NCBI RefSeq assembly: GCF_023100945.1
Contig: NZ_CP064689.1
Coordinates: 310,001 to 374,000 of the forward strand
From: Bradyrhizobium sp. 200
GTDB lineage: Bacteria; Pseudomonadota; Alphaproteobacteria; Rhizobiales; Xanthobacteraceae
Length of the DNA stretch: 64,000 bases
Direction of reading: 5' to 3'
Position numbers and translations under genes: made by a program. The notes under the pieces were generated by a model. It saw only the letters and a program-made list of their open reading frames with translations, made no database searches and had not been told where the DNA came from. Shown here in pieces: positions 36,281 to 44,219 of this stretch; positions within the stretch are counted from its first letter, which is position 1; each line of letters opens with the position of its first letter.

Positions 36281-36952
36281 TTAGGTTTGCGGCCCGCCGG
36301 ACGCCGGCCCCAACCCGAGTAGCTGGGCCATCCTCACCAGGTCGGGCAACGACTTCGCCGCCATCTTCCGCATGATGTGCCCGCGGTGGATCTTCACGGT
36401 GATTTCCGCCACCCCGATTTCGGCTGCCACCTGTTTGTTCATGAGCCCGGCCGTGACGAGGTTCATCACCTGCCGCTCCCGCGGGGTCAGGGTCGCGAAA
36501 AGTGCATGCACGTCCGAAAGAACCTTTGCTTCATCGCGCCTGCTCCGGTCGCGTTCGATGGCCGCCGCTACGGCGTCCAGCATGTCCTGATCGCGAAATG
36601 GCTTGGTCAGGAAATCGACAGCCCCGGCCTTCATCGCGCGGACCGTCATCGGGATATCGCCATGACCCGTCATGAAGATGATCGGAATGTGGATGTCGGC
36701 CTTCGCCAGCTCGGTCTGAAAGTCGAGGCCGCTCAACCGGGGCAGCCTGATGTCAAGGATCAGGCAACTGGGGACATTCGGAATCTTGCTCTGCAGAAAC
36801 TCGTGAGCCGAGCCGAACACCTCGACCCGCAAGCCGACCGATCGGAACAGGTTCCTCAGGGCCTCACGCACCGATGCGTCGTCGTCGATGACGAAGACGA
36901 TCGCTTCCTCGGCGCTTGCGAGGGTAGGAGGCGGTGCGGGGCGCCCGGTCAC
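36281..36952 (-). CDS. LuxR-family (FixJ/NodW-like) response regulator
   Basis: A 223-residue regulator: receiver (VIDDDASV, acceptor Asp in LILDIRLP, Lys in FLTKPF) followed by a LuxR-type HTH (TPRERQVMNL...ITVKIHRGHIMRKM). This is the FixJ/NodW layout. Start GTG 36952 overlaps the kinase stop as GTGA, with AGGAGGAG upstream, so translation is coupled to the kinase. Targets are unknown. Confidence 0.9.
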   Translation of the reverse strand: MTGRPAPPPTLASAEEAIVFVIDDDASVREALRNLFRSVGLRVEVFGSAHEFLQSKIPNVPSCLILDIRLPRLSGLDFQTELAKADIHIPIIFMTGHGDIPMTVRAMKAGAVDFLTKPFRDQDMLDAVAAAIERDRSRRDEAKVLSDVHALFATLTPRERQVMNLVTAGLMNKQVAAEIGVAEITVKIHRGHIMRKMAAKSLPDLVRMAQLLGLGPASGGPQT

Positions 36953-38724
36953 GATGCACTCTCCTCCTGACGCAATGGCAAGGTGAACTGGAATGTCGCG
37001 CCAGGGCCGGCGTTGCCCGACGCGGACAGCCACCCTCCGTGAGCACCGACGATCGAGCGGCAGATCGACAGTCCCATTCCCATGCCGCCGGATTTCGTGG
37101 TGAAAAAGGCGTCAAACAGCCGGTCCGCATGATCGGTAGCTACTCCGACCCCGCAGTCCTTCACCATGACCGCGATATGCCCGGCGTCGTCATGGCTCGT
37201 TCGGATTATCAGCTCTCGCGGGCGGTCCGTGACCGGGTGCATGGCCTCAATGCCGTTGATGACGAGGTTGAGGACGACCTGTTGCAGTTGGATCCGGTCC
37301 GCGAGGACCGGAGGGAGAGCGGGTGGCAGTTCCAGCCGCAGCAAGACGCGATGATTGAGCAGTTCATGCTGCACCAGGCTGATAACGTCCTTGACGACTT
37401 CATTGATGTCGAGCGGCGTTTTCTGGTCGGTGGTCTTGTTGACGAGCGCGCGGACCCGCTGGATCACTTCGCCCGCCCGATTTGCGTCCTTGATAATCGC
37501 CTCCAATGTTCCGCGCGCTTCCTTCAGATCGGGGGTCTCGCGGCCGAGCCAGCGCTGGCAGGCCGCCGCGTTGGTCACGACGGCGGCGAGCGGCTGGTTG
37601 ACTTCATGGGCGATCGACGCTGCCAGTTCTCCGAGCGCCGTCACCCGCGTGACGTGCGCGAGATTCACCTGCGCTTCGTGCAATTCGACCTCGGCCTGCC
37701 TGCGGGCAGTAACATCCGTAACCGCCCCGACAAATTCGATGCCGCCTGATGCATCCGTCACCGCATGGGCCGCGGCGTGGACATACTTGACCGAGCCATC
37801 GGGCATCAGCAATCGATATCCATGCTCGAACTCCTTCCCGTCGCTGGACGCGCGGTCGATGGTCCGTTGAACGCGCACGCGGTCATCCGGATGAACGCGT
37901 TGCATGACCGTGGCGAGCTTGACGGAAGGGGCCTTGTCGAAGCCGAAGATTCGGAAGGTTTCTTCCGACCGGATGATTTCGTCGCTGCCGGCGCGCCAGC
38001 CAAAGCTGCCGGTGCGGCTCAATCGCTGGGCTTCGGCCAGATACATTTCGCTCTGCCGCAACGCATTTTCAGCCTGCTTGCGCTCGGTGATGTCCTCGCA
38101 TGCGATCAGGACGATCAACTGGTCATCCAGCCGCCGCACGGCCTTGGCATTTTCACGGACCCATAGCGTCGAGCCGTCCTTGCGGATCTTGCAGATTTCC
38201 CAACTGTGGGTGCGGCCGATGTTTCCCAGGCACACGGCAACATTGCTCTGAACCATTTGCCGGTCTTCGGCAGAAAAGACCTTCAGAACGGATTGTCCCA
38301 GCAATTCGTTGACGGAATAGCCGAGTTGTGCGGCGCCGAACGTGTTGACGGACAGCACGGTGCCCGTCGCATCGACCATGAAGTACATGACCGGGTTGTG
38401 TTCGAACACTTCCTTCCACTGCGCCTCGCTGTTGCGGAGCGCCTCTATCGCGCGCTCTTCGCTCCTGGTTCGGCCGCGCAGCACGGCCTCCAGCTCCCTG
38501 CGAGCGGTACCTACCAGGCGCATCATGATCAACGAGGCGACAAGCGCAGCGACAAGCAGCACGACGGCAACCAGATAGGCGGGAGCCGTCGGCGCCGGAC
38601 CAAGTATGAGCCAGATGCAGGCCGCCGCTGCCAAAGCCAGCGCCATGCCGCCGAGCAGCCACTGCTCGGCCGAGCGCCAGGAACTCATCGTCGGGTTACG
38701 CATCATCGGCAGCCCCGAGCACAT
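36949..38724 (-). CDS. Two-PAS membrane histidine kinase (FixL/NodV-like)
   Basis: A 591-residue kinase. Two TM helices (about 23-65) are followed by two PAS domains (about 105-220 and 230-345), a HisKA helix SIAHEVNQPLAAV (His near 374) and a HATPase_c domain with GMGMGLSICRSIV and the N-box VLNLVINGIEAM. The HisKA sequence is of the FixL/NodV type, but the PAS domains lack an obvious heme-iron histidine motif, so oxygen sensing is not claimed. It overlaps the LuxR-type regulator by 4 bp, implying a cognate pair. ATG 38724 and ATG 38706 are both possible starts. Confidence 0.9.
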   Translation of the reverse strand: MCSGLPMMRNPTMSSWRSAEQWLLGGMALALAAAACIWLILGPAPTAPAYLVAVVLLVAALVASLIMMRLVGTARRELEAVLRGRTRSEERAIEALRNSEAQWKEVFEHNPVMYFMVDATGTVLSVNTFGAAQLGYSVNELLGQSVLKVFSAEDRQMVQSNVAVCLGNIGRTHSWEICKIRKDGSTLWVRENAKAVRRLDDQLIVLIACEDITERKQAENALRQSEMYLAEAQRLSRTGSFGWRAGSDEIIRSEETFRIFGFDKAPSVKLATVMQRVHPDDRVRVQRTIDRASSDGKEFEHGYRLLMPDGSVKYVHAAAHAVTDASGGIEFVGAVTDVTARRQAEVELHEAQVNLAHVTRVTALGELAASIAHEVNQPLAAVVTNAAACQRWLGRETPDLKEARGTLEAIIKDANRAGEVIQRVRALVNKTTDQKTPLDINEVVKDVISLVQHELLNHRVLLRLELPPALPPVLADRIQLQQVVLNLVINGIEAMHPVTDRPRELIIRTSHDDAGHIAVMVKDCGVGVATDHADRLFDAFFTTKSGGMGMGLSICRSIVGAHGGWLSASGNAGPGATFQFTLPLRQEESAS

Positions 38725-39035
38725 AGCAAGCCGGACCGCGCCGCTAGGTCACTGATATCATCAGCGGCGACGGCGTCGCCCTCCTAACAGGCTGGATGCT
38801 ACCAGTTTTTCCTCGTCCGAAGAATAAAATGCAGGGCTCCTCCCGCGGCACTCAGCCGCCGGGCACGTGACCTGTGCGTCAGGCGGCCCGCCAGGCAGCG
38901 ACCCCCTAAACCTGGGTATGGTCGTCCCAACCGAATGTAACGTCTGGATCAACCTCCGTTCAATGGCCGGTTCCCTCTCAATGATTACGCTAGAGCAGTG
39001 GCGATCGCTGAACCGTAATTTCCCGGGGTCGATAA
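38725..39035. other. 311-bp intergenic stretch
   Basis: Lies between the PAS kinase and the small hypothetical gene. No coding pattern, promoter pair or hairpin was convincing; a 95-codon minus-strand frame here lacks a good start and was not called. Confidence 0.5.
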
Positions 39036-39311
39036 ATGTCGAAAGCACGCCTGCATCTTATCCGTTGCTCCGGTGACATCGAACCCGAAGCAAGGGCTCG
39101 GAGACGTGAACGTCGCGTCCATCTGTCCATTATCGATGGAGGCAGAGCAGCAATCGCCGCGGAGAGGCAGAACCCGAATCCATGGGAAGCCTTGCTCGAT
39201 CTGCGCGATCTGGCCGTTCTGGTTTCCCAGGTAAACTATCTGGCCTTCGTCGGGGCGGGCCTGACAGCTCTCGAGCTTCACGGTTGGACGGATCCCAAAC
39301 AGACCAGGTAG
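39036..39311 (+). CDS. Hypothetical protein (91 residues)
   Basis: The best frame in this stretch; it encodes a basic N-terminus (ARARRRERR) followed by a helical, partly hydrophobic half (LRDLAVLVSQVNYLAFVGAGL) that could be a membrane-associated segment. Its upstream signal (CGGGG) is weak. No family is recognised. Its 3' end reaches into a degenerate copy of the GAGCATGATCCGG repeat. Confidence 0.4.
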   Translation: MSKARLHLIRCSGDIEPEARARRRERRVHLSIIDGGRAAIAAERQNPNPWEALLDLRDLAVLVSQVNYLAFVGAGLTALELHGWTDPKQTR

Positions 39312-39335
39312 AGCATGATCCGGCAAATCGGCTTC

Positions 39336-39411
39336 GTAGCCCGGATGAGCGGAGCGACATCCGGGGCTGCTCTAACACCGTCCCGGATATCGCTCCGCTC
39401 ATCCGGGCTAC
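39336..39411. repeat. Family B palindromic repeat, long copy 2
   Basis: Arms GTAGCCCGGATGAGCGGAGC and GCTCCGCTCATCCGGGCTAC in inverted orientation, about 35 bp apart. It lies between the small hypothetical gene and glnD, close to a family A copy. Confidence 0.85.
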
Positions 39412-39501
39412 CCGGTCTTCCCTGCGCCCTTGTTTCGAAGAGGGAAAACGAAGATGCAAGCCTCGGGCGTATCACGTCGCGAGATCGCGAAACTATATCC
39501 A

Positions 39502-39581
39502 CGTCATTGCGAGCGCAGCGAAGCAATCCATGTCGCGGCATAAAGAAAGAATGGATTGCTTCGCTGCGCTCGCAATGACGG
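39502..39581. repeat. Family A palindromic repeat, copy 3
   Basis: Left arm CGTCATTGCGAGCGCAGCG... and right arm ...GCTGCGCTCGCAATGACG, about 30 bp each, near the 3' end of glnD. It matches the copies at 9446 and 44134. Confidence 0.85.
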
Positions 39582-39639
39582 TGGATAGGCTGCGGCGTGC
39601 CGGATCGTCCAACCTGATAGTTGCTACGGGACTGGCGGA

Positions 39640-42435
39640 TCACGCCGCCGGCTGCGCGACGTTGTCTTCGCTGGCGAGCAGGTGAATCAGCGCGCTCTTG
39701 ATCGCGGCCTGGCGGGTCGGCGCGTTGATCTGGGCGCCCAAGAGGTCGGTGACGTAGAACACGTCGCGGGCGCGTTCGCCGAAGGTCGCGACATGAGCCG
39801 AGGCGATGTTGAGGTTGAGCTTCGAGATCGCGGTCGTGAGCTGATACAGCAGGCCGGGGCGATCGAGGCCGGAGACCTCGATCACGGTGTAGCGGTCCGA
39901 CCACTGATTGTTGATGGTCACTTCAGGCTCGACCACGAATGCGCGCACCTTGCCGCGGTTGGCCGCCTTGCGCGCCACCACTTCGGGCAGCCGCAACTTG
40001 CCTTCCAGCACCTGCTCGATCATCTCGCCGATGCGGGTCGCGCGCCGGCCCTCGTCCTCGTCGCGGTCGTATTCCCTCGATATCGCGATGGTGTCGAGCG
40101 CGCGGCCATCGGTGGTCGTGTAGATCTGCGCGTCGACGATATTGGCGCCGGCCGACGCGCAGGCGCCCGCAATAATCGACAGCAGCCACGGATGGTCGGT
40201 CGCCAAAATCGTCAGCTCGGTGACGGCGCGTGCCTCGTCGAAGCCGACATTGATCGCGAGTTGGTGGTCGGCCTGTTCGCTGGCGCGGATGAAGCGCGCC
40301 TGGCGGATCTTGCGCGGCAGGTCGACCTTGAGCCAGTAGGCGGGATAATGCCGCCCGATATAGGCGTTGAGCTCGTGCTCGGGCCACTCGTTGAAGGCGG
40401 CGCGGAATTCGGATTGCGCTACCGCAATGCGCTGCGCGCGGTTCACTTCCGAGAAGCCGCCGGTCAACACCGGCTCGGTCTCGTAATACAGCGTGCGCAG
40501 CAACTGCGCCTTCCAGCCGTTCCACACGCCGGGGCCGACGCCTCGGATGTCGGCGGTGGTCAGGATGGTCAACAGCTTCATCTGCTCGACGGATTGCACG
40601 ACGGCGGCAAAATTCTCGATCGTCTTGCGGTCGGAGAGGTCGCGCGACTGCGCCACCGTGGACATTGTAAGGTGTTCCTCGATCAGCCATGCCACCAGCT
40701 CGGTATCGGCGGTGTTGAAGCCGAGCCGCGGGCACAGTCGGCGCGCCACCCTGGCGCCCGCAATCGAATGATCCTCGGGGCGGCCCTTGGCGACGTCGTG
40801 CAGCAGGGTTGCGATGTAGATCACCGCACGATGCTCGGGCTGGATCTTGCGGAACAGGTCGCTCGCGACCGTGAACTCGTCATTGCCGCCGCGCTCGATC
40901 TCCTGCAGGAAGCCGATGCAGCGGATCAGATGCTCGTCCACCGTATAATGGTGGTACATGTTGAACTGCATCATCGACACGATCTTGCCGAAGGCGCGGA
41001 TGAAGTGGCCGAGCACGCCGGTCTCGTTCATGCGCCGCAGCACGGTCTCGGCGTTATCGGACGTCAGGATCTCCATGAACAGCCGGTTGGCTTCCGGATT
41101 CTCCCGAAGCTGGGTGTTCACCAGCTTCAGCGAGCGCGTCACCGTGCGCATCGCATCGGGGTGGAAGGCGAGGTTGTTCTTCTGCGCCAGATGGAAAATC
41201 CGGATCAAATTGACCGGGTCGTGCTTGAAGACGTCGGGCGCGGCGAGGTTGATGCGGTTGTTGTCGATGATGAAGTCGTCGCTGTCGGGTACCCGCCGCC
41301 GTTTGATGCTCGGCCGCAGCCGCGCCACCATGCGGCTCAGGACCGGCGCGGGCTTGGCCTGCTCGTCTTCCAGCTTGGCGCACAGGATCGCGGTCAGGTC
41401 GCCGACGTCCTTGGCGATCAGGAAGTAGTGCTTCATGAAGCGTTCGACATCCTGCATGCCGGGATGCGAGGTGTAGCCGAGCCGGACTGCGATCTCGCGC
41501 TGCATGTCGAACGACAGCCGCTCTTCGGCGCGTCCCGAGACGAAATGCAGGTTGCAGCGCACCGACCACAGGAAATCGGCGCAGCGGCGGAAGGTGCGGT
41601 ACTCCTGCGCGTCGAACACGCCGCGTTCGACCAGTTCGTCGGTCTCGCGCACGCGGTAGACGTATTTGGCGATCCAGAACAGGGTGTGCAGGTCGCGCAG
41701 TCCGCCCTTGCCGTCCTTGACATTGGGTTCGACCAGATAGCGCGATTGCCCGGCGCGGCGGTGGCGTTCTTCGCGTTCGGCGAGTTTGGCGGTGACGAAT
41801 TCGGAAGCGGTGCCCTGCACCACCTCCTTGTCGAACCGGGCGACCAACTCGTCATAGAGCGGCTGGTCGCCGGTCAAAAACCGCGTCTCCAGGATGGCGG
41901 TGCGGATCGTCATGTCGCCGCGCGCCTGGCGGATACATTCGTCGACCGAGCGCGTGGCGTGGCCGACCTTCAATCCCATGTCCCACAGGCAATAGAGAAT
42001 GGCTTCCGCGACCTGCTCGCCCCAGGCGGTCTGCTTGTAGGGCAGGATGAACAACAGATCGATATCGGATTCCGGCGCCATCAGGCCGCGGCCGTAACCG
42101 CCGGTGGCGACCACGGCCATGCGCTCGGCGCCGGAGGGTACGTGCGAGCGATAGAGATGCCGGGTGGCGGCCGAGTAGAGGATGCGGATGATTTCGTCCT
42201 GCATGAAGCACAGCCGCTCCGCGCAGCGGCGGCCGTGGCGATCCTTCAGCAGCACGGCCTGCGCGGTGGCGCGCGCCGCGATCATTTCGGCCTTCAGGAG
42301 CTGGGCGAGCGCCGAGCGAAACACGTCCTCGCGGCCGGCATGTTTTTCGGCCAGGGCATCGACCGCTGCGGTGATGCGCGCGGTATCGAAACGTTCATCC
42401 GCTCCGGAGCGGTCCTCAGTCACGACGCTATCCAT
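39640..42435 (-). CDS. glnD: [Protein-PII] uridylyltransferase / uridylyl-removing enzyme
   Basis: A 931-residue bifunctional nitrogen-signalling enzyme. The nucleotidyltransferase motif GGYGRG (112-117) with DIDL (124-127), a central HD-type domain (uridylyl removal, roughly 480-600) and two C-terminal ACT domains (about 730-800 and 845-915) are in the expected order. It uridylylates PII (GlnB/GlnK) under nitrogen limitation and removes UMP when glutamine is high. ATG 42435 fits the family N-terminus. Confidence 0.96.
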   Translation of the reverse strand: MDSVVTEDRSGADERFDTARITAAVDALAEKHAGREDVFRSALAQLLKAEMIAARATAQAVLLKDRHGRRCAERLCFMQDEIIRILYSAATRHLYRSHVPSGAERMAVVATGGYGRGLMAPESDIDLLFILPYKQTAWGEQVAEAILYCLWDMGLKVGHATRSVDECIRQARGDMTIRTAILETRFLTGDQPLYDELVARFDKEVVQGTASEFVTAKLAEREERHRRAGQSRYLVEPNVKDGKGGLRDLHTLFWIAKYVYRVRETDELVERGVFDAQEYRTFRRCADFLWSVRCNLHFVSGRAEERLSFDMQREIAVRLGYTSHPGMQDVERFMKHYFLIAKDVGDLTAILCAKLEDEQAKPAPVLSRMVARLRPSIKRRRVPDSDDFIIDNNRINLAAPDVFKHDPVNLIRIFHLAQKNNLAFHPDAMRTVTRSLKLVNTQLRENPEANRLFMEILTSDNAETVLRRMNETGVLGHFIRAFGKIVSMMQFNMYHHYTVDEHLIRCIGFLQEIERGGNDEFTVASDLFRKIQPEHRAVIYIATLLHDVAKGRPEDHSIAGARVARRLCPRLGFNTADTELVAWLIEEHLTMSTVAQSRDLSDRKTIENFAAVVQSVEQMKLLTILTTADIRGVGPGVWNGWKAQLLRTLYYETEPVLTGGFSEVNRAQRIAVAQSEFRAAFNEWPEHELNAYIGRHYPAYWLKVDLPRKIRQARFIRASEQADHQLAINVGFDEARAVTELTILATDHPWLLSIIAGACASAGANIVDAQIYTTTDGRALDTIAISREYDRDEDEGRRATRIGEMIEQVLEGKLRLPEVVARKAANRGKVRAFVVEPEVTINNQWSDRYTVIEVSGLDRPGLLYQLTTAISKLNLNIASAHVATFGERARDVFYVTDLLGAQINAPTRQAAIKSALIHLLASEDNVAQPAA

Positions 42436-42642
42436 GATCTATCCCGATATCGGACGGCGCATGGGCTGTCACGGGCGATTGTAGGTCAAATCAAAGCTAT
42501 GCCGCCGCGCCGGCGAATGCCAGCCATAACCTGTTGGAAAAGCGTGGATTTCCGGTGCGGCACGGACGGCCATCGGGACTGTGATGACAGCGCGTCGATA
42601 GCCCTTTATATCCGGTGCACAAACAAAAGTCGGGAGAAGAAG

Positions 42643-43152
42643 ATGGACGCTGCCGAACTCCGTGCGATGCAGGCCCCGATCAAGGAACGCTACAAGTCCG
42701 ATCCCTCGGCCGCGGTCATTACCCTCAAGGCCAAGGGCTCGATCGACAATGAAGGCATCGCCTGCAAGGTCGAGACCGGCCGTGCGCTGGCCGTTGCCGG
42801 CCTCCACCCCGCCACCGGCGGCTCTGGCCTTGAGCTCTGCTCCGGCGACATGCTGCTGGAAGCCCTGGTCGCCTGCGCCGGCGTCACGCTGAAATCGGTC
42901 GCCACCGCCGTCGAAGTGCCGCTCAAGAGCGGCAACGTCATCGCCGAGGGCGATCTGGATTTTCGCGGCACGCTCGGCGTCGACAAGGAGGCCCCGGTCG
43001 GGTTCGAAGAAATCCGCCTGCGCTTCGAGATCGGTACCGATGCGCCGCAGGACAAGCTCGACCTGCTGCTAAAGCTGACGGAGCGCTATTGCGTGGTCTA
43101 TCAGACCATCAGGAACGGCCCGAAAGTTTCGGTGTCGATGAAGCGGGTGTGA
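42643..43152 (+). CDS. OsmC-like protein
   Basis: A 169-residue OsmC/Ohr-fold protein. One cysteine is in LVACAG and another in ERYCVVY, positioned like the peroxidatic and resolving cysteines of the family, so a thiol-dependent peroxidase is likely. GGGAGAAGAAG directly upstream supports ATG 42643. The frame is open far upstream across glnD (antisense) but this is not coding. Confidence 0.87.
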   Translation: MDAAELRAMQAPIKERYKSDPSAAVITLKAKGSIDNEGIACKVETGRALAVAGLHPATGGSGLELCSGDMLLEALVACAGVTLKSVATAVEVPLKSGNVIAEGDLDFRGTLGVDKEAPVGFEEIRLRFEIGTDAPQDKLDLLLKLTERYCVVYQTIRNGPKVSVSMKRV

Positions 43153-43161
43153 GCGACTGTT

Positions 43162-43323
43162 CACCCTCCCCTGGAGGGGGAGGGTCGACGCGCGTGTAAC
43201 GCGCGGCGGGGTGGGGTGACGGTCTCCCCACATCCAACAGTGCCCGAGTTGAGAGATCACCCCACCCCGACTCGCATTTCGCTTCGCTCATGCGAGTCGA
43301 CCCTCCCCCTCCAGGGGAGGGTA
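43162..43323. repeat. Family C palindromic repeat, long copy
   Basis: Outer arms ACCCTCCCCTGGAGGGGGAG and its inverse near 43300-43323 enclose inner stems with CCCCACCCC and TCGACGCGCG. It lies between the OsmC-like gene and the membrane protein gene. Confidence 0.8.
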
Positions 43324-43336
43324 AGAGAATGCCGAA

Positions 43337-44131
43337 ATGTCCCCCGAACTCGCCTTCGTCCTTACGCTCGCCTTGCGCATGGCGTTCGCCGCGGCGTTTG
43401 TGGTGACGGCCTCGATCGTCACCGAGCGCTCGGGCCCGGTGATCGGCGCGCTGATCGCGACGCTGCCGATCTCAGCCGGGCCGTCCTACGTGTTCCTCGC
43501 GCTAGATCATGACGCCGCCTTCATCGCCGAGGGCGCGCTGGCGAGCCTGCCGATCAACGCCGCGACGATCTTCCTCGGGCTCACCTATGTCGTGCTGGCG
43601 CAGCGCCACGGTGCGCTGCCCAGTTGCCTCGCGGCCGTCGCCGTATGGCTCGTGCTCGCCGCCATCATCCGCTCCGTACAATGGTCGCTAATCGGCGGCC
43701 TCATCGTGAACGCGATTGCGTTTGCCATCTGCGTGCCGCTGCTCGCCCGCTATCGCCACGCCAAAATGCCGCCGATCCGGCGCCGCTGGTACGACATCCC
43801 ACTGCGGGCATCGCTGGTCGCGACGCTGGTGGCAACCGTGGTCACGACGTCGAGCTGGGTTGGCCCCAAGGTGAGCGGCATGATCGCGCTGTTCCCGATC
43901 GTGTTCACCTCCATGATGCTGATACTGCACCCGCGCATCGGCGGGCCGCCGACCGCCGCCGTGCTCGCCAACAGCGCCTGGGGCCTGATCGGCCTCGGCA
44001 TCGCGATTGCGGTGTTGCACGTCGTCGCATTGCAGTTCGGTTCGGCGATCGGGCTGAGCCTCGCGCTGGCGACGTGCGTGGGGTGGAATTTGAGCCTGTG
44101 GTGGATCGGGCGAAGGAAGGCGGCGGCCTAG
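43337..44131 (+). CDS. Uncharacterised polytopic membrane protein
   Basis: A 264-residue protein with about eight hydrophobic helices, with the two halves separated by a basic loop (RYRHAKMPPIRRRW, near 140). Glycine/proline-rich segments (ATLPISAGPSYVF; ALFPIVFTSMMLI) lie at similar positions in each half, which suggests an internal repeat. The layout resembles small transporter-like proteins, but no family is recognised. Confidence 0.72.
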   Translation: MSPELAFVLTLALRMAFAAAFVVTASIVTERSGPVIGALIATLPISAGPSYVFLALDHDAAFIAEGALASLPINAATIFLGLTYVVLAQRHGALPSCLAAVAVWLVLAAIIRSVQWSLIGGLIVNAIAFAICVPLLARYRHAKMPPIRRRWYDIPLRASLVATLVATVVTTSSWVGPKVSGMIALFPIVFTSMMLILHPRIGGPPTAAVLANSAWGLIGLGIAIAVLHVVALQFGSAIGLSLALATCVGWNLSLWWIGRRKAAA

Positions 44132-44133
44132 GT

Positions 44134-44210
44134 CGTCATTGCGAGCGCAGCGAAGCAATCCATCTCGCCGCGAAGAAGTATGGATTGCTTCGCTGCGCTC
44201 GCAATGACGG
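44134..44210. repeat. Family A palindromic repeat, copy 4
   Basis: CGTCATTGCGAGCGCAGCG and GCTGCGCTCGCAATGACG arms, about 30 bp each, between the membrane protein gene and the 3' end of mutS. Confidence 0.85.
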
Positions 44211-44219
44211 TGGAGGGAC

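Noticed and set aside
38761..39048. A 95-codon minus-strand frame after the PAS kinase
   Set aside because: It has a GTG-only start, no ribosome binding site and an arginine-run end; no support.
39682..42642. A very long plus-strand open frame antisense to glnD that continues into the OsmC-like gene
   Set aside because: glnD on the other strand has all family motifs. The antisense frame has no domain and is explained by high GC; only the part from ATG 42643 is coding.
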